Below, piece after piece: positions 42,284-51,209 of a DNA stretch of 64,000 nucleotides. Both the position numbers and the translations under genes were made by a program. The notes beneath the pieces were generated by a model. It made no database searches and had not been told where the DNA came from. It was given only the letters and a program-made list of their open reading frames with translations. The stretch lies in NCBI GenBank assembly GCA_028485475.2, contig CP144143.1, positions 682,001 to 746,000 on the forward strand. Direction: 5' to 3'. Each line of letters opens with the position of its first letter. Positions within the stretch are counted from its first letter, which is position 1. This DNA comes from Chitinophagaceae bacterium C216. GTDB taxonomy: Bacteria > Bacteroidota > Bacteroidia > Chitinophagales > Chitinophagaceae.

Positions 42284-42928
42284 GGCCTTCTACATTTGCT
42301 AACAGTTTGCTTTCATTTACCCATGAAGCCTCTCGAATGGCTTAAGCCATCAAGTATTTCATTGCGTTTTTTCAGAAACTAGAGGGAATAGTCGTCCTTG
42401 CCAATCCTGGATCGGCTAGGTGTATGTATTATGAATCACTGCAGCTCATGTGAGTAAACTCTCTTCGAAAGTTATTGATGAAACCTTAAAAGATAGTATT
42501 GATGTTGCACGCTTTCGTAACATTTGCTGCAACAATTGTATGGGTGATTGCACCCAGCTGGATATCCAAAAAGGAAACTTCTCCATTGAGAGCAATGCTT
42601 ATTGAGCTGTTTTCTGGAGGCTGCTGAGTTGGGTAGCGCGTATCTGTCGTTTCAAAGCAGCAACATTCGCGACTAGGATGCATTGCGAATAATCATTACT
42701 ACTTTCACTTACCCACCGAATTATTGGAGATCTAAGACTTATTTCAAAACGTTAATCTTAAAATCATTGAGAACATTTTACTGAGAATAGTAATAGAAGT
42801 TCTTTTTTATTATTTGGGGATTTTTTTAAACGCGTTGGTGGATAACGATCATAAATAAAAGGTCTCTATTGTCGCAATCTTGTGCTAGGCAGCAATTAAT
42901 AATGTACCTATACAATCTGTTTCATTTC
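42284..42928. other. Non-coding stretch at the right border of the island
   Basis: 645 bases with no gene of normal size. It holds a 14-base perfect palindrome ATGGCTTAAGCCAT (42337-42350) and a short Cys-rich open frame (42450-42605, listed separately). Otherwise A+T-rich with no recognised element. Confidence 0.4.
42450..42605 (+). pseudogene. Short Cys-cluster open frame, possible gene remnant
   Basis: A 51-codon frame with a GTG start. It reads like protein in its first 40 residues and contains four cysteines at 26, 27, 30 and 34 (CCNNCMGDC), a spacing seen in small zinc-binding sites. It stops at 42603-42605 without a longer continuation. It may be a decayed gene end or chance; no family is recognised. 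Confidence 0.25.
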
Positions 42929-44515
42929 TCACCAAACAGGGTTCTTTCCCGGTCCGTACAATGCTTTACCGGCGCGGACTCCAGTGTGTTTTTCGTTTTC
43001 CAACGTAATCACACCGTTAACCAACACATAGTGGAAGCCTTTGGAATATTGATGCGGTTGTTGAAAAGTAGCTTTATCCGTAACCGTTTTTTCATCAAAA
43101 ATGACAATATCGGCAGCCATTCCTTTTCGGATAAGGCCACGATCATTTAACTGAAACTTTTGTGCCGGAAGCGATGTCATACGGCGAATGGCTTCTTCCA
43201 GCGTGAGCACCTTTTCTTCTCTTACATACTTGCCCAGCACACGTGCATTAGTGCCATAACCGCGGGGGTGTGGCATGCCTACATTAAACAAACGTATAGA
43301 GGCATCGCTAGCAAACATGTTAAAGGGGTATTGCATGATGCGTTTTACATCCTCTTCACTCATGCCATGAAATACGGCACTGGCACCACCATTCATTGCA
43401 ATATCCATAATGGTTTGAGCTTCTTCTTTGGCCTTATGCTTGCGCCCTATCATACGATTGATTTCTTCTATGCTTTTGCCATTATAAGTAGTGTCATTCT
43501 TGTAATAGGCAATTACGGCATAGCTGAAGTGTTTCAGTTTTCTTTTTTTAAGATTTTTCAGCATTACTTCAGTGGCATGCTTTCTTACTTCGGGTCTTTG
43601 TAAGCGAGCTCTTATGCTGTCCTGCCCATCGGCAAGTAGGGCACCGGGTAGCAAAGTGCTAATGGAAGTGCTACTGGCAGTATAAGGATACTGGTCTATG
43701 GTAACCTCAATACCTTCGCTGCGCGCCTTTGTTACCAACGGTATTGTTTCCTTGCTACGCCCCCAATTTTGCTGTCCACTAAGTTTAAAGTGAGAGATCT
43801 GTACCGGTATTTTCGCTTCGCGTCCTATATGTAGCGCTTCGTTGATGGCATCCACCACTCTGTCGCCTTCGTTACGTATATGCGATGCATATATGCCGTT
43901 GTATTTTGCCGCTACTTTGGCCAATGCCAGGATCTCGGAGGTTTTAGCATACGTACCGGGGATATAGATGAGCCCGGTAGACAGGCCTACTGCGCCTTCT
44001 TGCATAGCTTTTTCTACGAGTGCTTCCATTTTTTTCAGCTCTTCGGGTGTGGCATCTCGATTGGCTCTACCCATCACCGCTCTACGCACATCATTATGTC
44101 CAATAAGTGTGGCCACATTTATGGATAGCTTAAAAGAATCTACCCAGTTTAAGTACTTTCCTACCTGCACGTTGGAGGAACCGCAGTTGCCGGCTATTAC
44201 AGTGGTTACTCCATCATAAATAAAGTTGTCGGCCGTGGGGTTTTTGGCATCATCACCTTCGATATGCGTATGCACATCAATAAAGCCTGGTGCTACAATC
44301 AGTCCTGAAGCATCGATGGTTTTGTCTGTGATATATTGAAGACTTCTTCCTACGTCTAGTATTTTACCATCTTTGATAGCAACGTCGCCGTAAAACCAAT
44401 TGTTGCCGGTACCATCGATGATTTTTCCGTTTTTGATAAGAACATCGCAGAAGGTTTGAGCGTAAGTTGTAAGTGAAGTAATAACGAACAGGAGGGTGAT
44501 TTTGATGTAGCGCAT
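42929..44515 (-). CDS. N-acyl-D-amino-acid deacylase family amidohydrolase, exported
   Basis: 528 residues with a signal peptide (MRYIKITLLFVITSLTTYAQ). The amidohydrolase metal motif is in GFIDVHTHIEGD (about residue 77-88), followed by IAGNCGSS (with the cysteine ligand typical of D-aminoacylases), ASHIRNEGDRV, QISHFKLSG and FASDASIR with the late catalytic Asp. This subtype hydrolyses N-acyl-D-amino acids in the periplasm. Length matches D-aminoacylases of 480-540. It is convergent with the island and downstream of the next gene on the same strand. Confidence 0.88.
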   Translation of the reverse strand: MRYIKITLLFVITSLTTYAQTFCDVLIKNGKIIDGTGNNWFYGDVAIKDGKILDVGRSLQYITDKTIDASGLIVAPGFIDVHTHIEGDDAKNPTADNFIYDGVTTVIAGNCGSSNVQVGKYLNWVDSFKLSINVATLIGHNDVRRAVMGRANRDATPEELKKMEALVEKAMQEGAVGLSTGLIYIPGTYAKTSEILALAKVAAKYNGIYASHIRNEGDRVVDAINEALHIGREAKIPVQISHFKLSGQQNWGRSKETIPLVTKARSEGIEVTIDQYPYTASSTSISTLLPGALLADGQDSIRARLQRPEVRKHATEVMLKNLKKRKLKHFSYAVIAYYKNDTTYNGKSIEEINRMIGRKHKAKEEAQTIMDIAMNGGASAVFHGMSEEDVKRIMQYPFNMFASDASIRLFNVGMPHPRGYGTNARVLGKYVREEKVLTLEEAIRRMTSLPAQKFQLNDRGLIRKGMAADIVIFDEKTVTDKATFQQPHQYSKGFHYVLVNGVITLENEKHTGVRAGKALYGPGKNPVW

Positions 44516-44550
44516 ACCTGCAATTTAAAAAGAATCGCGGGTTTCTGCAA

Positions 44551-45342
44551 TTAATCCTCCTTTCTGTAAAGGATCAAATCTTCTTCCGAAGTAGCACCTT
44601 CTCGCCAGAGCAGCGGCGGCAGTAATCCCTGAAGAAAGCGGTTGTAAGAATCCTTGATGTACTTGTGGAATGTATAATCGCTTGCTGTAGAAGTAAACAG
44701 ATAGGATGGAAAATACATTTCTATAAATGCCGTAATCACACTGTCGTCTGTAGCCTGTGTAATTCTCCTGATAAGGGCTTTGTTAAACCGGTGTCTGATG
44801 AAAGCTTCTTGCTCTTGTGTTATCAACCGGTCCCTGAATGCCTGCATACGCCGGTTTTTCTTAAACTGAAAAGAACTGATAAGGGCATCCAGATCGAAAC
44901 CTACGGATCCGTCGTTCAACGAGCTTACCCGAAGCCCTGGTTTTTCGTAATTAAATATTTTGGCATAATCTTGCCGATTTTGAATCGAGTCCTGTCTATA
45001 ATATCTATTGCGAGTTTTTACAGTAGGCAACAGCGTAACAAAGGTTTGAAGTGATATATCAAATGCATATGGGGTGCTAATGGTTCTTACGGGAAACTTA
45101 CGTGTGGGTTTATTCAGATAGCTAAACCAGATGGAGTCGTTTTCGGATACCTTTATTTCATAATCCCCATTGGCATCGGTAATAGTTCCCACTCCACTGG
45201 TAGCTAATACCGATACCGACTGCACCGGGTACATTCCCGTACTATCATACACGGTACCTCGGATGACAATTTGGGCATCTGCATCTAGGCCCAACCCCAT
45301 CAGTAGGAATAATATGTATGCAAATCTTTTCAAGAGCACCAA
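44551..45342 (-). CDS. Exported protein with carboxypeptidase-regulatory-like domain
   Basis: 263 residues starting with TTG at 45340-45342, or GTG at the next codon; there is no in-frame ATG ahead of the signal peptide. After the signal (cleavage near ADAQ) comes a CarboxypepD_reg-like beta-sandwich (about 25-100: IRGTVYDSTG, GVGTITDANGDYEIKV). The remaining 160 residues are Arg/Phe-rich and helical, without a recognised family. Such proteins are common surface or periplasmic proteins in Bacteroidota. Function unknown. Confidence 0.7.
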   Translation of the reverse strand: MVLLKRFAYILFLLMGLGLDADAQIVIRGTVYDSTGMYPVQSVSVLATSGVGTITDANGDYEIKVSENDSIWFSYLNKPTRKFPVRTISTPYAFDISLQTFVTLLPTVKTRNRYYRQDSIQNRQDYAKIFNYEKPGLRVSSLNDGSVGFDLDALISSFQFKKNRRMQAFRDRLITQEQEAFIRHRFNKALIRRITQATDDSVITAFIEMYFPSYLFTSTASDYTFHKYIKDSYNRFLQGLLPPLLWREGATSEEDLILYRKED

Positions 45343-45407
45343 TAAGATGTCAAAACAAACAAAGAAATTGCAAATAGTTTGGTAAAAAACTGATGAAAGT
45401 TCGGTCT

Positions 45408-45974
45408 TTATTTCGTAATTAACGATTCTATTACGCGTGGAAAATGAGCGTGTTCGAGTTGGTGAATTTTTTGAGCCAGTGTTTCGGGTGTATCATCAGG
45501 CGCTACCGTACATTTAGCCTGAAAAATAACGTCTCCATGATCGTAATGCTCATCTACATAATGTATGGTTATACCGCTTTCTTTTTCTTTATTCTTGATT
45601 ACAGCTTCGTGTACATGGACACCATACATGCCTTTTCCTCCGTATTTGGGTAGCAAAGCAGGGTGAATATTTACAATGCGATTAGGATACGCATCGATAA
45701 GGGCTTGTGGAATTTTCCACAAGAAACCGGCAAGAATTACAAAATCTATCCCTTTTTCCTTTAAAAAAGAGGCATAGCCGTCGATTTTATATTGCGCTTT
45801 TTCAATCAATACATGTTCAATCCCCTCCCTTTCGGCTATCGATAAAACACCTGCACCCGGTTTATTACACAATATTAATGTGACCGCTGCGGTAGAGCTG
45901 TTTTTGAAATAATCGATGATTTTTTGGGCATTACTGCCTGCCCCGCTGGCGAAAATGGCTAGTTTCTTACTCAT
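45408..45974 (-). CDS. purN: Phosphoribosylglycinamide formyltransferase
   Basis: 188 residues from the ATG at 45972-45974 (a start at 45983 adds three). PurN adds a formyl group from 10-formyl-THF to GAR in purine synthesis. Motifs: FASGAGSNAQKI (phosphate binding), FVILAGFLWKIP, the catalytic VNIHPALLPKYGGKGMYG with Asn and His, and HYDHGDVIFQ with the catalytic Asp. Length matches the family (185-215). Confidence 0.93.
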   Translation of the reverse strand: MSKKLAIFASGAGSNAQKIIDYFKNSSTAAVTLILCNKPGAGVLSIAEREGIEHVLIEKAQYKIDGYASFLKEKGIDFVILAGFLWKIPQALIDAYPNRIVNIHPALLPKYGGKGMYGVHVHEAVIKNKEKESGITIHYVDEHYDHGDVIFQAKCTVAPDDTPETLAQKIHQLEHAHFPRVIESLITK

Positions 45975-46457
45975 AAATTGCAAAATGAATGCATATATAT
46001 AGATATTCTGCCGAAAACCATGATTTCTTTCCCCAAATTTTTATGAAAATGCCCAAAAATGGCAAAAGTGGCTATTTGTGGCCGATAGCAAGTGGGTTTT
46101 TGAAAAATCCATTTAAGATTTGCGAATTATTTATTGAAATTCAGGTAAAAAATAAATAACTGTTTTTTCTAAAGTTTTTTCGTTCGAGGAAAATCGTTAA
46201 AAACTGTTAATATATTGTAAAATACGACAATATCAAGACATCTAAAAAGAGATATTCACATCTTTTGGTGGCAAAAATAGATGACTTTTAAATGACAATT
46301 CATTTTTCAATTTTTTAAAAAAAGCCTCAAAATTCGCTGAAATGCAGTCTGGATGCGGGTTTAAAAAATTTTCAAATTGTTGCTGGAATGTTAACGTGGA
46401 GCCTTATTTTTGCAGTCAATCAGAGGTTTTTTCCACATTTTAGATTTTATGTGTTTT
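45975..46457. other. Upstream region of the act-cox operon
   Basis: About 480 bases between divergent genes, very A+T-rich with many A and T runs. It contains the act promoter near its right end. No open frame or clear operator was found; the A-tract-rich stretch (46180-46330) may be bent DNA (inference). Confidence 0.45.
46377..46412 (+). promoter_or_regulatory. Promoter of the act-cox operon
   Basis: TTG triplets at 46377-46379 and 46380-46382, then an exact TATTTTTG (46405-46412) at 22-25 bases. The leader to the ATG at 46458 would be about 40 bases. Confidence 0.65.
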
Positions 46458-47744
46458 ATGAATAATAATAAGTGTTTATTTAACCAACTAACCTCACTTG
46501 TAATAGCGCTTTTAGTGTCCGTGGCCCCGGTTTTTGGACAGGGTGGCGATATTCAGGAGGGTAAGACTTTGTATATAAGCAAGTGTCAGAGCTGTCACTC
46601 AGGTGATATGAAGTCTAACAGTACCGGACCGGCACTGGCTGGGGTACAAGACCGTTGGGAAGACAGAGGAAAATTGTTCGAGTGGATTAGAAATAACCAA
46701 AAGCTGATCGCATCTGGTTATCCAAAAGCGGTTGAGGCGTCTAAGTTCAGCCCGACTGTTATGACTACCTTCCCGGATCTTACTGATGATCAGATAGAAA
46801 GCATTTTGGCGTATGTTGATGCAAAAGCCTCTGGGAAATTAGATACTCCTAAAGATGGAGGTGCTGGTGCGGCTGCAGGCTCCGGCGTTTCTACCCAAAA
46901 CGACCTGATGTATGGCGTTGTATCGCTGATACTAGCCCTCGTTGCATTAGTATTAATATATGTAAACTACAACCTGCAAAAAGCTGCCCGTGAAGCAGAA
47001 GGTGTAAAATCAGCTCCTTCACTTCCGATATATCGCAATAAGACTTACATTGCTATTGTAGCTATCGTATTGTTTATCATCGGTGGTTATTACATCACCA
47101 AGGCCATGATCAATGTTAATAGACAAATTGATTATCAGCCTAAGCAACCTATTTTCTATTCTCACAAAGTTCACGCAGGTATCAATCAGATCAACTGTTT
47201 ATACTGTCATGGTAATGCCTGGGAAAGCAAAACCGCAGCTATACCTTCTGTAAATGTGTGTATGAACTGTCATAAAACCATTCAGAAGTATACCGGTCCT
47301 GAGCTGAAGGACAGACACGGAAATGTGGTGGATGGTACCCGTGAAATTCAGAAACTGTACGAATACGCAGGTTTCGATCCTAATAATCCTAACGACTGGG
47401 ATCCTTCAAAAGCTAAGCCTATTCCTTGGGTAAAAATTCACAACTTACCCGATCACGTTTATTTCAATCACAGCCAGCACGTGAGAGTTGGAAACGTACA
47501 GTGTCAGACCTGTCATGGCGAAATTACCGCTATGGATGAAGTGGCACAGTTCTCTGAGCTGAGCATGGGTTGGTGTGTGAACTGTCACAGAGAAACAAAA
47601 GTGAACTTCAACGTTGACTCTGCAACAGGCAATCAGTTTTATAGCATTTACGAAAGATTCCACAACGATATCAAAGCCGGAAAAATGGATAGTGTAACAG
47701 TGAAAGATATCGGTGGTCTTGAATGTCAGAAATGTCACTATTAA
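46458..47744 (+). CDS. actA: Alternative complex III subunit ActA, multiheme cytochrome c
   Basis: 428 residues from the ATG at 46458 (46449 is an alternative). It carries six CxxCH heme motifs: one in an N-terminal monoheme domain (Cys43-x2-Cys46-His47, CQSCH) and five in the C-terminal part (CLYCH, CMNCH, CQTCH, CVNCH, CQKCH). Signal peptide 1-27; two hydrophobic segments follow the first domain (about 137-160 and 190-212). ActA carries electrons from the menaquinol site of the complex towards the oxidase. Rhodothermus ActA is described as pentaheme, so the monoheme domain is extra relative to that. First gene of the operon. Confidence 0.9.
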   Translation: MNNNKCLFNQLTSLVIALLVSVAPVFGQGGDIQEGKTLYISKCQSCHSGDMKSNSTGPALAGVQDRWEDRGKLFEWIRNNQKLIASGYPKAVEASKFSPTVMTTFPDLTDDQIESILAYVDAKASGKLDTPKDGGAGAAAGSGVSTQNDLMYGVVSLILALVALVLIYVNYNLQKAAREAEGVKSAPSLPIYRNKTYIAIVAIVLFIIGGYYITKAMINVNRQIDYQPKQPIFYSHKVHAGINQINCLYCHGNAWESKTAAIPSVNVCMNCHKTIQKYTGPELKDRHGNVVDGTREIQKLYEYAGFDPNNPNDWDPSKAKPIPWVKIHNLPDHVYFNHSQHVRVGNVQCQTCHGEITAMDEVAQFSELSMGWCVNCHRETKVNFNVDSATGNQFYSIYERFHNDIKAGKMDSVTVKDIGGLECQKCHY

Positions 47745-47750
47745 TTCCGG

Positions 47751-47878
47751 CCGCTTCGGTGTAATGAAGCGGAGGGTGATACAATATATATAAACAGTAT
47801 AAAACAGAATTATTTTTTAACTATCTCCAGGCGCTGCCTAAAAAATGCAAACCTGGAGTTTAAAAGTCCCTTAAGGGA
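47751..47878 (+). repeat. Three consecutive hairpins in the actA-actB gap
   Basis: CCGCTTC/GAAGCGG (47751-47772), CTCCAGG/CCTGGAG (47825-47831 and 47852-47858) and the palindrome TCCCTTAAGGGA (47867-47878). None is followed by a T-tract, so they look like mRNA structures rather than terminators. Confidence 0.55.
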
Positions 47879-47888
47879 TTAGGGTAAT

Positions 47889-50800
47889 ATGAGTAATAAG
47901 TACTGGCAAGGTTTCGGAGAAATCAATGACCCTGAAAATTTTCAGAAGAGGGTACGTGATGAATTTCGCGATGAACTTCCCTTCGAAGATTTTGATAGTA
48001 AGGGTTTATTAGATGCAAAGACCCCACGTAGGGATTTTTTGAAGTACCTTGGTTTTAGCACTGCGGCTGCTACGCTCGCGGCCAGCTGTAAAACAAAAGT
48101 GCGCGAAGCCATTCCTTACGCTTTCAAGCCCGAAAATATTGTGCCGGGCGAGGCGCAGTACTACGCAACAACATTTGTACAAGATGGTGATGTAGTGCCT
48201 GTATTAGCTCGTGTACGGGATGGAAGACCTATTTTGATAGAAGGCAATGACCTTTCTTTCACAAAAGGTAGTACCACTCCTCGTATTCAGGCTTCGGTGC
48301 TGGACCTGTACGATAAATACAGAATCACGCACCCTAAGCATCGCGTAGGTGATAAATTAAACGAAGTGCCCACTTTTGAGGCATTAGATAAAAATATTAT
48401 CGAGGCTATTAAGGCCGCAGGAGGACAAGTGGTATTGCTCACCAGCACCATCAACTCTCCTTCTGCCCTCAAGGTAATCGATGATTTCAAAGCCGCTTAC
48501 CCGAACTTTAAACATATTCAGTACGACGCAGTGTCTTACTCAGCATTACTGCTGGCTAACGAAATCAGCTTCGGCAAGAGAGCTATTCCTTCTTACCGAT
48601 TTGAAAATGCATCCAAAGTAGTAGTAAGCCTGGGTGCAGATTTCCTAGGTACATGGCTGAGCCCCGTAGACTTTCAGCAGGGATATGTTCAGAATCGTAA
48701 AATCGATGAGAACAATCCGCAAATGAGTAAGCACTACCAGTTCGAAAGCTTCTTAAGCCTTACCGGTGCTAATGCTGACGAAAGATTCAACCACCGTCAG
48801 TCCGAAACCGGTTTGGTAGCTTTAGCCTTAGCGGCAGCGGTAGGCGTTCCAGGAATAAGTGCTCCTACCATTGCTAACCCGAAACTGAAAGCAGGAATTG
48901 AAAAGGTTGCAAAAGACCTTCTGAATAATAAAGGCCAAAGCCTTGTGGTTTGCGGCAGCAATGATGTAAACGTTCAGGTGGTAGTAAATGCCATCAACGC
49001 AGCCATTGGAGCTTACGGCACTACTATCGACTGGTCAGCTCCCGTAAACTATCGTAAAGGTATCGATAAAGACTTTGCTGATCTGCTCACCGAAATGGAA
49101 AATGGTGCAGTGGGTACGCTGCTCATTTATGGTGCCAACCCTGTATATACATGGCCCGATCAGGAGCGCGTGAAAAAAGCGCTGGCTAAAGTAAAACTGA
49201 AAATTTCCTTTAACGAAAAACAAGACGAAACTTCTGCATACTGCGACTACTTAGTGCCGACCCATCATTATCTGGAAAGTTGGGGTGACGGTGAAGCTGC
49301 TCCCGGTAAAATTGGATTCATGCAGCCTACCATTGCTCCTCTGTTCAAAACCAGACAATGGCAGGAAAGCCTGTTAGTATGGGCCGGAAAATCCGAAACA
49401 TATGCAGATTACTTCAGAAATTATTGGATTAGTCGTTTAGGAGGAGAAACTGCATATATCAAATGTCTGCAGGATGGTGTATGGCAAACCGAGTCTACCG
49501 GTGCATCCGCCGGCTCTTACAGCGCTAGTGGTCTTGAAGCTGCAGTGGCTGCTATCAACGCCGCACCTAAATCCACTCAAAAAGAAGTTGTATTATATCA
49601 AAGCAATGCGATAGGTGCCGGTACGCATCCGGCCAACCCATGGCTACAGGAGTTGCCCGATCCTATTACCAAGATTACTTGGGACAACTACGCTATGATT
49701 TCTGTAGCTATCGCAGATGAGCTCAAGATCGACTATAAGAGCAACGACTACGAATACTATCCGCACAAACCGATTATTAATGTAAAAGTTGGCGGAAAAG
49801 AACTGGAGTTGCCCATCATCGTAGTTCCTGGTATGGATGCCGATACTATTGCAGTAGCATTAGGTTACGGCCGTACTACTACCTTAGGTGCTACTTATGT
49901 AGATGAGAATAAAGAAGACGGCAAACTGGGTGTGGATGTATATCCGTTAGCATCCTTCAACGGTACTACCGTTAATCATTTTGCCATCAATGCCGAGCTT
50001 ACCAATACAGGAAAGAAATATAAGCTGGCTCAAACTCAAATTCACAACAGTTACGAAGGTCGTGTGGAAGTGGTAAGAGAAACCACAATGGCCACCTTCC
50101 TGAAAGATAAAAATCAGTTCAAAGATCACGCAGATAAACTGTACGAAACATTTACAGGCAAAAAAGGCGCTACCCGCGAAGACTTCGTAAAAGCAGGTAC
50201 ACTTTATAAAGAGCATCGTGCAGAAGGCATCAAGTGGGGTATGAGCATCGATATGAACGCTTGTATCGGGTGTGGTGCCTGCGTTATAGCCTGTCATGCA
50301 GAAAATAACGTACCTGTGGTAGGTAAGAGCGAAGTGCTACGTTATCACGATATGCACTGGCTGCGCATCGACCGCTACTATGTGTCTGACGAAAACGATC
50401 CTAACGAACTGAAAGGCGTGGTATTCCAGCCGGTAATGTGTCAGCACTGCGACAACGCTCCTTGTGAGAACGTATGTCCGGTAGCTGCAACTAACCACAG
50501 TAACGAAGGGCTGAACCAAATGGCTTACAACCGTTGTATCGGTACTAGATACTGTGCCAACAACTGTCCATTCAAGGTACGTCGCTTCAACTGGTTAGAC
50601 TATACCGGAGCAGACAGCTTCCCGAATAACCAAGATCAGAAGCTGGTAGGTAAGTTCGATCCGGCTGTATTCTACATGAATGATGAGCTTACTCGCATGG
50701 TGCTGAACCCTGATGTAACAGTGCGTTCAAGAGGTGTGATGGAAAAATGCTCATTCTGTATTCAGCGTTTACAACACGGCAAACTGGATGCCAAGAAGAA

Positions 50801-51107
50801 CGGTGAGCCGCTGAGCGATAAACACGTGAAAATTGCTTGTGCAACAGCTTGTCCTGCTAATGCAATTGTGTTCGGAAATGTAAACGATCCAGAAAGTGCT
50901 ATCAGCAAAGAGCGTGAAAACAATCCGCTGCGCACCTTCTATGTACTGGAGCAATTGCACGTGCTGCCTAACGTGAACTACTTAGCGAAAATCAGAAACA
51001 CAGACGAGATTATAGCGAGCGACGATCATCACGGTGACAGCGATCATAAAGAAGCCGGCCATGCTTCAGAAAAACATGAAGCTGCAGCCGAAGGAGCACA
51101 CCATTAA
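47889..51107 (+). CDS. actB: Alternative complex III subunit ActB, Fe-S protein
   Basis: 1072 residues. A twin-arginine motif RRDFLKYLGFS lies at about 48-58, so export by Tat. Residues 60-770 are homologous to molybdopterin oxidoreductases but in ActB bind no molybdenum cofactor (family knowledge). The C-terminal 4Fe-4S domain has CIGCGACVIACHAEN, CQHCDNAPCENVCPV, CIGTRYCANNCPF, CSFCIQ and later CATACP; these bind three [4Fe-4S] and one [3Fe-4S] clusters in characterised complexes. The last 25 residues are strikingly His-rich. Located in the periplasm, bound to ActC and ActF. Confidence 0.93.
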   Translation: MSNKYWQGFGEINDPENFQKRVRDEFRDELPFEDFDSKGLLDAKTPRRDFLKYLGFSTAAATLAASCKTKVREAIPYAFKPENIVPGEAQYYATTFVQDGDVVPVLARVRDGRPILIEGNDLSFTKGSTTPRIQASVLDLYDKYRITHPKHRVGDKLNEVPTFEALDKNIIEAIKAAGGQVVLLTSTINSPSALKVIDDFKAAYPNFKHIQYDAVSYSALLLANEISFGKRAIPSYRFENASKVVVSLGADFLGTWLSPVDFQQGYVQNRKIDENNPQMSKHYQFESFLSLTGANADERFNHRQSETGLVALALAAAVGVPGISAPTIANPKLKAGIEKVAKDLLNNKGQSLVVCGSNDVNVQVVVNAINAAIGAYGTTIDWSAPVNYRKGIDKDFADLLTEMENGAVGTLLIYGANPVYTWPDQERVKKALAKVKLKISFNEKQDETSAYCDYLVPTHHYLESWGDGEAAPGKIGFMQPTIAPLFKTRQWQESLLVWAGKSETYADYFRNYWISRLGGETAYIKCLQDGVWQTESTGASAGSYSASGLEAAVAAINAAPKSTQKEVVLYQSNAIGAGTHPANPWLQELPDPITKITWDNYAMISVAIADELKIDYKSNDYEYYPHKPIINVKVGGKELELPIIVVPGMDADTIAVALGYGRTTTLGATYVDENKEDGKLGVDVYPLASFNGTTVNHFAINAELTNTGKKYKLAQTQIHNSYEGRVEVVRETTMATFLKDKNQFKDHADKLYETFTGKKGATREDFVKAGTLYKEHRAEGIKWGMSIDMNACIGCGACVIACHAENNVPVVGKSEVLRYHDMHWLRIDRYYVSDENDPNELKGVVFQPVMCQHCDNAPCENVCPVAATNHSNEGLNQMAYNRCIGTRYCANNCPFKVRRFNWLDYTGADSFPNNQDQKLVGKFDPAVFYMNDELTRMVLNPDVTVRSRGVMEKCSFCIQRLQHGKLDAKKNGEPLSDKHVKIACATACPANAIVFGNVNDPESAISKERENNPLRTFYVLEQLHVLPNVNYLAKIRNTDEIIASDDHHGDSDHKEAGHASEKHEAAAEGAHH

Positions 51108-51209
51108 TATCCGCAGTGTCTCCGAAGGTTTTTGGAATAGCGGGAGATGGTCGAAAGACCTAGCAAGACGATAAAATAAATATTGAGAATTAGAATTTTA
51201 TAAAGTATT

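Noticed and set aside
42486-42683. Minus-strand frame of 65 codons in the right flank
   Set aside because: Cys/Thr-rich, antisense of the short Cys-cluster frame; neither conserved-looking nor preceded by a promoter element.
43160-43603. Plus-strand frame of 147 codons opposite the D-aminoacylase gene
   Set aside because: Cys/His/Phe-rich shadow of the amidohydrolase; no independent support.
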